DNA from: CALZIK01 sp945787635
GTDB lineage: Bacteria; Acidobacteriota; Thermoanaerobaculia; Multivoradales; JAHEKO01
Length of the DNA stretch: 64,000 bases
Reading direction: 5' to 3'
Assembly (NCBI GenBank): GCA_947259725.1
Contig: CAMYNM010000008.1
Location: forward strand, 186,001 to 250,000
How positions within the stretch are numbered: position 1 is the stretch's first letter; each line of letters begins with the position of its first letter. The notes beneath the pieces were generated by a model that was not told where the DNA came from, did no database searches, and saw only the letters and a program-made list of their open reading frames with translations. The translations under genes and the position numbers were made by a program. Positions 57,936-64,000 of the stretch are shown one piece after another.

Positions 57936-59465
57936 ATGCCGAGCGCCCTCGCACAGCTGATCTTGATCGCCTATTACTCGACGCTGGGGGTGCTCGCGTT
58001 GTACGGAGGGCATCGGCTGGTGCTGGTCGTCCTCTACTATCGTACACGCCGCCTCGAGGTTCCACGGCCTGCCCCGCCGAACGAATGGCCCAGGGTTACG
58101 GTCCAGCTCCCGCTCTACAACGAGATGTACGTCGCCGAGCGGCTGATTCGGACGGTCAGTGCTCTCGACTATCCCGCCGACCGGCTGCAGATCCAGGTCC
58201 TCGACGACTCCAGCGACGAGACCCGCGAGATCGTCGCTCGGACGGTCGCCGAGCTGCGCGCCTGCGGAGGCGACATCCAGCACATCCGTCGCGCGAATCG
58301 GATCGGCTTCAAGGCCGGCGCTCTCGAGCACGGCCTCGACTCCGCCACCGGCGAATTGATCGCGATCTTCGACGCCGACTTCGTGCCTCACCGGAGCTAC
58401 CTCAAGGAGATCGTGCCCTACCTCGCCGACCCGAAGACCGGCTCGGGGCTGGGCATGGTGCAGGCGTGCTGGGAGCACCTCAATCGCGATTACTCCCTGT
58501 TGACCCGCATCCAGGCGATCTTCCTGGACGGCCACTTTCTGGTCGAACACGCGGCTCGCCATCGTAGTGGTTGCTTTTTCAACTTCAACGGCACCGCCGG
58601 AATCTGGCGCAAGCAGGCGATCCTGGACGCCGGCGGCTGGCAGCACGACACGCTGACCGAAGACCTCGACCTCTCCTACCGGGCGCAGCTGGCCGGCTGG
58701 CGCTTCTTGTTCCTGCCCGACCTCAAGGTCTCGGCCGAGCTGCCGGTCGATATCAACGGCTTCAAGCGCCAGCAGTTCAGATGGGCGAAGGGCTCGATTC
58801 AGACCGCCCGCAAGCTCCTGCCTAGGATTCTGCGGGCGCCGGTGGCGTGGAAGATCAAGGCCGAAGCCTTCGTACATCTCACCAACAACGCGAGCTATCT
58901 CTTGATGGTGCTGCTGTCTTTGCTGGTGTTCCCGGCAATGGTCTTGCGGCGAGGCTCACCGATCACGACCCTGCTTGTCTTCGACCTGCCGTTGTTTCTG
59001 TGCGCTACGGCCTCGGTGCTCGCCTTCTACGCCACCAGCCAGATCTCGGGGCGTGCCGGTGCCTCCGGACGACTCGGTCAGCTGGTGCCTTTGATGGGCG
59101 TTGGAATCGGACTCGCGATCAACAATTCGCGCGCGGTTCTTCAGGGCCTTTCCAAGGACGTCGGCGTCTTCGAACGCACGCCCAAATACAAGATCGAGTC
59201 ACGGCGAGACAACTGGCGCAGCAAGAAGTACCGGGTCAGGACAAACCTCGGCACTACGCTCGAGGGCGCCCTGGCGGCCTGGTTCATCGTGGTCTTCCTG
59301 CTCGCCTTGCAGTGGGGAATGTGGTCATCGCTTCCCTTTCTCTACTTGTTTCTCCAGGGCTACTGCTACATGTACTTCCTGTCGTTGCTCTCGGGCGGCC
59401 TGGGAAGCGGTGCTCCGGCGCCGGCCGTGCGCCAGGCGCCGGCCGACAGCGGCGGAGAGGCCTAG
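57936..59465 (+). CDS. Processive family 2 glycosyltransferase (cellulose/mannan synthase-like)
   Basis: 509 aa from the ATG at 57936. N-terminal helix (about 5-35), then the GT-A domain with V-Q-L-P-L-Y-N-E, L-D-D-S-S-D, D-A-D-F-V-P, T-E-D-L-D-L-S-Y-R and Q-Q-F-R-W-A-K-G: the D, D, D, QxxRW set of processive enzymes. Three to four C-terminal helices (about 320-345, 360-380, 435-460, 465-485) form the translocation channel. Most like CslA- or CgmA-type synthases of beta-linked polymers. The nucleotide sugar is uncertain (UDP-glucose or GDP-mannose). Next is a GNAT gene, 4 bp later. Confidence 0.9.
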   Translation: MPSALAQLILIAYYSTLGVLALYGGHRLVLVVLYYRTRRLEVPRPAPPNEWPRVTVQLPLYNEMYVAERLIRTVSALDYPADRLQIQVLDDSSDETREIVARTVAELRACGGDIQHIRRANRIGFKAGALEHGLDSATGELIAIFDADFVPHRSYLKEIVPYLADPKTGSGLGMVQACWEHLNRDYSLLTRIQAIFLDGHFLVEHAARHRSGCFFNFNGTAGIWRKQAILDAGGWQHDTLTEDLDLSYRAQLAGWRFLFLPDLKVSAELPVDINGFKRQQFRWAKGSIQTARKLLPRILRAPVAWKIKAEAFVHLTNNASYLLMVLLSLLVFPAMVLRRGSPITTLLVFDLPLFLCATASVLAFYATSQISGRAGASGRLGQLVPLMGVGIGLAINNSRAVLQGLSKDVGVFERTPKYKIESRRDNWRSKKYRVRTNLGTTLEGALAAWFIVVFLLALQWGMWSSLPFLYLFLQGYCYMYFLSLLSGGLGSGAPAPAVRQAPADSGGEA

Positions 59466-59469
59466 CGCC

Positions 59470-60012
59470 ATGCAGCCCGACCGCTCGGCCCGCAGCGCGC
59501 CCTCGGTGACGATCAGGCCGGTCCGGCCCACGGACGCCGCGCTTCTGGATCGATGGCGCCTGGAACCGAGCGTCAGGGAGCATCAGCCGCTTTCCGACGC
59601 CTCGGCCGCCCAGCTCCTGGCTGATCTCCACCGTCAGCGCAGTGACGATCTCTACGCCTCCCGCGGCGAAAAATTCCAATGGGTCGTCTCGTGCAACCTG
59701 CAGCCGGCGGGCTGGATCACGCTGGTCATCATCAACTGGAGCCACGGCCTGGCCGAGATCGGCTACGCCCTGACGACCGAGTATCAACGCCGGGGCGTGA
59801 TGGCACCGGCGCTGCGAATCCTGGTGTCGGATCTCTTCAGCCGAACCGCGGTTCGGCGCATCGAGGCCCGGTGCGCGGTGACCAACCTGGCCTCGAGACG
59901 GGTTCTCGAACGGGTGGGCTTCGAGCGAGAAGGGCTCCTGCGCGGTTATTTTCTCCTCCGCGGCGAACCGGTCGACAACTATCTCTACGCCGTCCTTCGC
60001 GACGACTGGTAG
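59470..60012 (+). CDS. GNAT family N-acetyltransferase (RimJ/RimL-like)
   Basis: 180 aa from the ATG at 59470, 4 bp after the glycosyltransferase stop. Acetyl-CoA-binding GNAT fold: V-T-I-R-P-V-R-P-T-D-A-A-L-L-D (strand 1), A-E-I-G-Y-A-L-T-T-E-Y-Q-R-R-G-V-M-A-P-A-L (pyrophosphate loop Q-R-R-G-V-M) and N-L-A-S-R-R-V-L-E-R-V-G-F-E-R-E-G-L. The last block is common to RimJ/RimL-type enzymes acting on protein amino groups or on small molecules. The polysaccharide synthase neighbour might suggest sugar acetylation, but that is inference. Confidence 0.88.
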   Translation: MQPDRSARSAPSVTIRPVRPTDAALLDRWRLEPSVREHQPLSDASAAQLLADLHRQRSDDLYASRGEKFQWVVSCNLQPAGWITLVIINWSHGLAEIGYALTTEYQRRGVMAPALRILVSDLFSRTAVRRIEARCAVTNLASRRVLERVGFEREGLLRGYFLLRGEPVDNYLYAVLRDDW

Positions 60013-60018
60013 CGCCGG

Positions 60019-62199
60019 CTAGAGGTATTCCAAGCTCGCGTACTTGGCGACCAGCTTGCGCTTGCCGACCCGGTCGAAGTAGACCGTGAGCTTGCTGCCA
60101 TCGCCGTCGCCCTCGCTTGCGAGCACCACGCCGTCACCGAGCGTCGGGTGCCGTACCCGCCTGCCGCGCGAAAGGCCCTGCGGCTTCGAGCCGGAACTCG
60201 CACGGTTCGGCTGCGAACGGCCGAAGAAACTGTAGACCCCGGTGGTTCGGTGGCTCGCAAACAGGTCCGGACTGTCAGTGATCGCGAGGCTCTCCTCCGG
60301 TATCTCCGCGATGAATCGAGACTGCTCCTGGTCCTGATAGCGGCCGGCAATCCGGCGCCGGCGGCAGCAGGTCAGGAATAAGGTCTTGCGGGCGCGGGTC
60401 ATGCCGACATACAACAGCCGCCGTTCTTCCTCGACGTCCTCTTCGGCACCCAGCGCATTGAAGTGCGGAAGCAGCCCCTCTTCCAGGCCGGCGACGAACA
60501 CCGCTGGAAACTCGAGACCCTTGGCGCTGTGAAGGGTCATCAGAGAAACGCCCCTGTCCGGCTGCCAGGTGTCGATATCCGCGACCAGCGACGCATGATC
60601 CAGAAAGGCACCGAGAAGATCCTTCTCCCGCCCTCGCTTCTCTTCGACAAACTCCGAAAGGGCAGTCGCGAACTCGCGGATGTTCTCGAGCTTGGCCTGG
60701 GACTCGGGATCGTCTTTTCGGTAGAGCTCGGCGTAGCCGGTCTCCTCGAGCAGCTTCTCGAGCAGTTCGGGCAGCGACAATCGCTCGGAGGACTCGGTCA
60801 AGAGGAGGATCAGATCGCGAAAGGCGGTCAGGGCCCTGGCGCTGCGCTGCGGAAACCTGGCCGGCTCGAGGTGGCGCAAACTGTCCCATAAGGTCAAGCC
60901 GTTCGCGGCCGCGCTCTGCTCGAGCAGAACCCGAGTCGCCTGACCGATCCCTCGTGGCGGCTGATTGAGGACGCGGTTGAGCGAGAAGTCGTCCTGCGGG
61001 TTGCGCAGCAGGCGCAGGTAGGCCACCAGATCCTTGATCTCGGCGCGCTCGTAAAATCGCAGCCCTCCCACCAGCACGTACGGAATCCGGCGATCGAGCA
61101 ACCTCTCCTCGACCGCTCGAGTCTGGGCATTGGTGCGCACCAGAACCGCCATTTGGCTCCAGCGCCGCCGATCGTGCAACTGCTCGAGGGTATTCGCGAT
61201 CCAGCGCGCCTCGTCCAGCTCATCGCCCGCGCGATAGAGCTCCACCAGATCGCCGGCGCCCGAATCGGTCCAGAGCTTCTTCCCGCGGCGGCGCTGGTTG
61301 CGTTCGACCACCGCACCGGCGGCGGTGAGAATGTTCTGGGTGGATCGGTAGTTGCGCTCCAGCTTTCGAATCTCCGCGCCGGGGAAGAACTTCTCGAAAT
61401 CGAGAACGTTGTCGAGGTCCGCCCCTCGCCACCGGTAGATGCCCTGGTCTTCGTCCCCGACCGCGGTCAGATTCCCGCCCTCGCCGACCAGTTCCAAAAC
61501 CAGATGCATCTGCGCATGGTTGGTGTCTTGGAACTCGTCCACCATGAGGTAGTGGATCGAGCCCCGAATCCGGCGCCGAATCTCGTCGTGATCCTGGAGT
61601 AGCTCGACCGCAAGGCGCAGCATGTCGTCGAAATCGACGCCGGCCGCCTTCTTCAAGAGCCCCTGATACGTGCGATAGACGCCCGCGACTTTCTGATCGA
61701 AGAAACTGCGCGCTTCGCTCTCGAAAGCGTCGGCGTCGAGCAGCCGGTTCTTCGCAGACCCGATCGCCGCCAGAACGCTACGAGGAGGGTACGAGGAATC
61801 CGCCAGTCCCTCGCGCTTGAGTGCCTTCTTGACCATCCTGATCTGGTCGTCGCGATCGAAGATCAGGAAACCCGGCTTGAGGCCCACCCGCTCGCCATAG
61901 CGGCGCAGCAGCTTGAGCGAGAAGCCATGAAACGTGCCCACGAAGGTCGGCAGGGGGTCGATACGCACCAGACCCTCGACCCTCTCGCGCATCTCGGCCG
62001 CCGCCTTGTTGGTAAAGGTGACCGCGACGATCGAGCTGGGATCGATTCCCAGCTGCTTGATCAGCCAAGCCACTCGGTGGGTGATCACCCGGGTCTTGCC
62101 CGAGCCGGCGCCGGCCAGCACCAACTGGGGTCCCTCGCCATGGGTTACCGCCTCGAGCTGCTGCGGATTGAGATCGCGTTCGAGGACGATGCCACGCAT
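60019..62199 (-). CDS. UvrD/PcrA-type DNA helicase
   Basis: 726 aa from the ATG at 62199-62197; its A is shared with the last base of the glmU stop (TGATG). 3'-5' SF1 helicase of DNA repair. Motifs: Q-Q-L-E-A-V, Walker A A-G-A-G-S-G-K-T-R, Ia T-F-T-N-K-A-A-A-E-M, II V-D-E-F-Q-D-T-N, III G-D-E-D-Q-G-I-Y-R-W-R-G-A, IV Y-R-S-T, V S-L-M-T-L-H-S-A-K-G-L-E-F and VI E-E-R-R-L-L-Y-V-G-M-T-R-A. The C-terminal 60 residues form a Tudor-like domain (G-R-R-V-R-H-P-T-L-G-D-G-V-V) as in PcrA. It is co-transcribed with glmU. Confidence 0.95.
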   Translation of the reverse strand: MRGIVLERDLNPQQLEAVTHGEGPQLVLAGAGSGKTRVITHRVAWLIKQLGIDPSSIVAVTFTNKAAAEMRERVEGLVRIDPLPTFVGTFHGFSLKLLRRYGERVGLKPGFLIFDRDDQIRMVKKALKREGLADSSYPPRSVLAAIGSAKNRLLDADAFESEARSFFDQKVAGVYRTYQGLLKKAAGVDFDDMLRLAVELLQDHDEIRRRIRGSIHYLMVDEFQDTNHAQMHLVLELVGEGGNLTAVGDEDQGIYRWRGADLDNVLDFEKFFPGAEIRKLERNYRSTQNILTAAGAVVERNQRRRGKKLWTDSGAGDLVELYRAGDELDEARWIANTLEQLHDRRRWSQMAVLVRTNAQTRAVEERLLDRRIPYVLVGGLRFYERAEIKDLVAYLRLLRNPQDDFSLNRVLNQPPRGIGQATRVLLEQSAAANGLTLWDSLRHLEPARFPQRSARALTAFRDLILLLTESSERLSLPELLEKLLEETGYAELYRKDDPESQAKLENIREFATALSEFVEEKRGREKDLLGAFLDHASLVADIDTWQPDRGVSLMTLHSAKGLEFPAVFVAGLEEGLLPHFNALGAEEDVEEERRLLYVGMTRARKTLFLTCCRRRRIAGRYQDQEQSRFIAEIPEESLAITDSPDLFASHRTTGVYSFFGRSQPNRASSGSKPQGLSRGRRVRHPTLGDGVVLASEGDGDGSKLTVYFDRVGKRKLVAKYASLEYL

Positions 62200-63623
62200 C
62201 AGTTCTTCGATCCCCCCGATTTCGGTTGGCCACGATCCCTGCGCTCGACCCACCCCTCGACGTTCCGCTGCCGAGCACGGCTCACGCCCAATCCCCCATC
62301 CGGCACGTCCTGGGTGATCACCGATCCAGCCGCGGTCGTGGCGCCCTCGCCCACCCTCACCGGCGCGACCAGCATGGTATCGCTACCTATGAACGCTGCC
62401 TCGCCGATCTCAGTACGATGCTTCTCCTTGCCGTCGTAGTTGCAGGTCACGGTCCCGGCTCCGATGTTGGCCCGATCGCCGATTTGTGCGTCCCCCAGAT
62501 ACGACAGATGTCCCGCCTTGACGCCTTTTCCGAGCGTCGCGTTCTTGATCTCGACGAAATTGCCGATCCGGCTGCCAGAGCCTAAATGCGCACCGGGCCG
62601 CAACCGAGCGTACGGCCCGACCCGACAGTCATCCTCGATGGTTGCTTCCTCGAGCACCGTCATTGGACCGATCTCGACGCCCGTGCCGATGCGCGAGTCC
62701 TGAATCACCGCGCCCGAATGCACCGTCGTGTCCGAGCCCACAACCGTCGATCCCAGAATCGTCACGCCGGGGTGGATTTCGCTGTCCGCTCCGATCTCGA
62801 CGTCGGCCTCGATCACCGTACGGGCCGGCTCGAGAATCGTCACCCCGGCGGCCATCAACTGCCCGCACTTCCGATCGAGCAGAGCTCGGTGCGCCCGGGC
62901 AAGATCGGAACGGTCGTTGACCCCCAACGCTTCGTCGGGATCGGGAAGCGAGAACAGTCGAACCCCGACGCCAGCCTCGACCGCATCACCGAAGGCGTCG
63001 GTCAGATAGAGCTCACCCTGGGCGTTGCCGGGCCGCAGCCGCGACAGGTAGGGACCAATCCCAGCCGAAGGCACGACATAGATGCCGGCGTTGACCGCGC
63101 GTACCGCCAGTTCATCCGGCTCCGCATCCGCCGCCTCGACAATACGCTTCAGACCGCCGTCCCCGCTCGCGATGACCCGACCCAAAGAACCGGGCTCCTC
63201 GAGATCGGCCACCGCCAGCGCCCAGCCCTCGCCGGTTTCGGCGAGCATCGCGCCAAGGGTCTCGCCGCGCACCAGTGGAACGTCTCCGGACAGCACGAGC
63301 AAGCGCGCGGGGGAGTCGAGCACCGCAACCGCGCGCGCCAGCGCGTCACCGGTGCCCTTCTGTTCAGCCTGCTCGACCCAGAGAATCTCGAGCTCGGTTT
63401 CGCCGCCCGAAAAGGCGCCGCGCACCTTCTGCGATTCATGCCCGACTACCACAACGACCTTCTCGCAGCCGGCGGCCGCCGCGGCTCGAAGGACCCACCC
63501 GAGCAACGGCCGGCCCGCCGCTCGGTGTAGGACCTTGGGCCGCGACGAGCGCATCCGAGTTCCGCGCCCGGCGGCCAGGACGACCGCGATCGTCGGTGGC
63601 TTGTGAACCTTCGTCCCGCTCAT
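62199..63623 (-). CDS. glmU: Bifunctional UDP-GlcNAc pyrophosphorylase / glucosamine-1-phosphate N-acetyltransferase
   Basis: 474 aa. GlmU makes UDP-GlcNAc for peptidoglycan and LPS. N-terminal uridyltransferase domain with V-V-L-A-A-G-R-G-T-R-M-R-S-S-R-P-K-V-L-H (about 14-33) and Q-K-G-T-G-D-A. C-terminal left-handed beta-helix with hexapeptide repeats (V-T-I-L-E-P-A, I-G-A-D-S-E-I-H-P-G-V, F-V-E-I-K-N-A, G-A-G-T-V-T-C-N-Y-D-G-K-E-K-H) and the acetyl-CoA site near A-P-V-R-V-G-E-G-A. It lies 61 bp downstream of a YvcK-like gene, which binds the product of this enzyme. Confidence 0.96.
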   Translation of the reverse strand: MSGTKVHKPPTIAVVLAAGRGTRMRSSRPKVLHRAAGRPLLGWVLRAAAAAGCEKVVVVVGHESQKVRGAFSGGETELEILWVEQAEQKGTGDALARAVAVLDSPARLLVLSGDVPLVRGETLGAMLAETGEGWALAVADLEEPGSLGRVIASGDGGLKRIVEAADAEPDELAVRAVNAGIYVVPSAGIGPYLSRLRPGNAQGELYLTDAFGDAVEAGVGVRLFSLPDPDEALGVNDRSDLARAHRALLDRKCGQLMAAGVTILEPARTVIEADVEIGADSEIHPGVTILGSTVVGSDTTVHSGAVIQDSRIGTGVEIGPMTVLEEATIEDDCRVGPYARLRPGAHLGSGSRIGNFVEIKNATLGKGVKAGHLSYLGDAQIGDRANIGAGTVTCNYDGKEKHRTEIGEAAFIGSDTMLVAPVRVGEGATTAAGSVITQDVPDGGLGVSRARQRNVEGWVERRDRGQPKSGGSKN

Positions 63624-63684
63624 GCCCGTAGTCTAGTGTCTCCCGTCGGGGCCCACCGCGCGGGCGAGCCCATGACCGGCAGGG

Positions 63685-64000
63685 TCACGATTCTTCCCGT
63701 GCCAACTCGATGACCGCCCGCCGCAGTTTTCCGGGGTCGTGCCGAATCAGGTCGCCGTCCTCGACCAGATCGCGTTCCACCAGACGGAGCGACTCCCGGG
63801 ACCACGACTTCGGCTCGCGGACCCGGATCGGCTCGGCCCCGGCCTCGGAATAGCGCCGGAGCACCTCCTGGTCGAAGAGGCCACCGTGCGCGAGCACGAC
63901 ATCGACCAAATCAGGGCTGGCGTGGCGCTCGAGAGCCTCGAGATGGTCGCGCGCATCCATCCTGTCGGTCTCGCCCGGCTGAGTCATGAGATTGAGCACC
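63685..64000 (-). CDS. YvcK/CofD-like UDP-sugar-binding protein (partial, N-terminus outside window)
   Basis: C-terminal 105 or so residues of a gene that enters from the right edge. L-N-L-M-T-Q-P-G-E-T-D near the visible start matches a signature of the YvcK family (gluconeogenesis factor), followed by D-H-L-E-A-L-E-R-H, D-V-V-L-A-H-G-G and a final R-H-D-P-G-K-L-R-R-A-V. YvcK binds UDP-GlcNAc and balances carbon between gluconeogenesis and the cell wall; the neighbouring glmU makes its ligand. Start and full length cannot be seen. Confidence 0.85.
   Translation of the reverse strand, partial: VLNLMTQPGETDRMDARDHLEALERHASPDLVDVVLAHGGLFDQEVLRRYSEAGAEPIRVREPKSWSRESLRLVERDLVEDGDLIRHDPGKLRRAVIELAREES

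Noticed and set aside
1..64000. tRNA, rRNA and CRISPR search
   Set aside because: No T-arm-like GGTTCNANNCC with matching acceptor stem, no rRNA segment and no spaced repeats were noticed; a covariance search would be needed to be certain.

Overview
The window is 64 kb of GC-rich, gene-dense chromosome from a Gram-negative (diderm) bacterium. LPS genes (waaA, lpxK, a lauroyl-type acyltransferase, a heptosyltransferase), bamD, an ExbB/ExbD/TonB set, a PASTA-rpe-bamD cluster, a prepilin/PilS/PilR/prepilin-peptidase module, a Ser/Thr kinase and many MotA/TPR-type proteins together suggest Acidobacteriota (Thermoanaerobaculia-like) or a myxobacterium-like lineage. The phylum is inference; there is no rRNA or tRNA gene to settle it. 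Most genes sit in compact operons that overlap by 4 bp (ATGA, GTGA and also TTGA), which helps to fix several non-ATG starts.

Layout. 1-2706 (minus): ECF sigma factor, zinc-finger anti-sigma factor, secretin-domain protein and GspF/PilC (cut by the window edge). 2877-7055 (plus): LPS operon. 7040-11459 (minus): a YfhO-like membrane protein joined to a two-gene acyl-CoA carboxylase alpha subunit (biotin carboxylase, biotin carrier). 11515-15100: UbiA-family decaprenyl-phosphate phosphoribosyltransferase-like gene facing a DegT aminotransferase and a GT-C-like membrane protein. 15254-22848: two M20 peptidases flanking a sigma-54-promoted prepilin, then prepilin peptidase, sensor kinase and NtrC-type regulator. 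22857-29846: selA, a MXAN_5187-like protein, a TPR protein, TldD/TldE and the carboxyltransferase (PccB-like) subunit. 29987-34050: histone H1-like Lys/Thr-rich protein, glyA, a MITE-like element, folC, accD.

34133-42265: receiver/acidic-repeat/Ser-Thr-kinase fusion, a second inverted-repeat element, yebC-ruvC, then exbB-exbD-exbD-tonB with a structured leader, and a TPR protein behind a perfect sigma-54 promoter. 42336-47211: ftsEX, a truncated second copy of the inverted-repeat element, a YfiH/laccase-domain protein, a small orphan protein behind a strong sigma-70 promoter, an AmgK-like sugar kinase, tatA and a lytic transglycosylase. 47334-57840 (minus): envelope and housekeeping run (GT87-like, truA, uppS, cdsA, rseP, Cys-less redoxin, PASTA protein, rpe, bamD, cpoB-like, LysM protein, Fis-type HTH). 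57936-64000: processive GT2 synthase, GNAT, UvrD/PcrA helicase, glmU and the C-terminus of a YvcK-like protein.

Themes: cell-envelope construction dominates (LPS, peptidoglycan precursors, polyprenyl-phosphate sugars, outer-membrane assembly, TonB energy transduction), with a local pilus/secretion regulon under sigma-54. No CRISPR array, prophage, transposase, rRNA or tRNA gene was seen. The least explained elements are two families of non-coding inverted repeats, one of which supplies the folC stop codon, the structured leader of the exb operon, and the kinase with its expanded acidic repeat.
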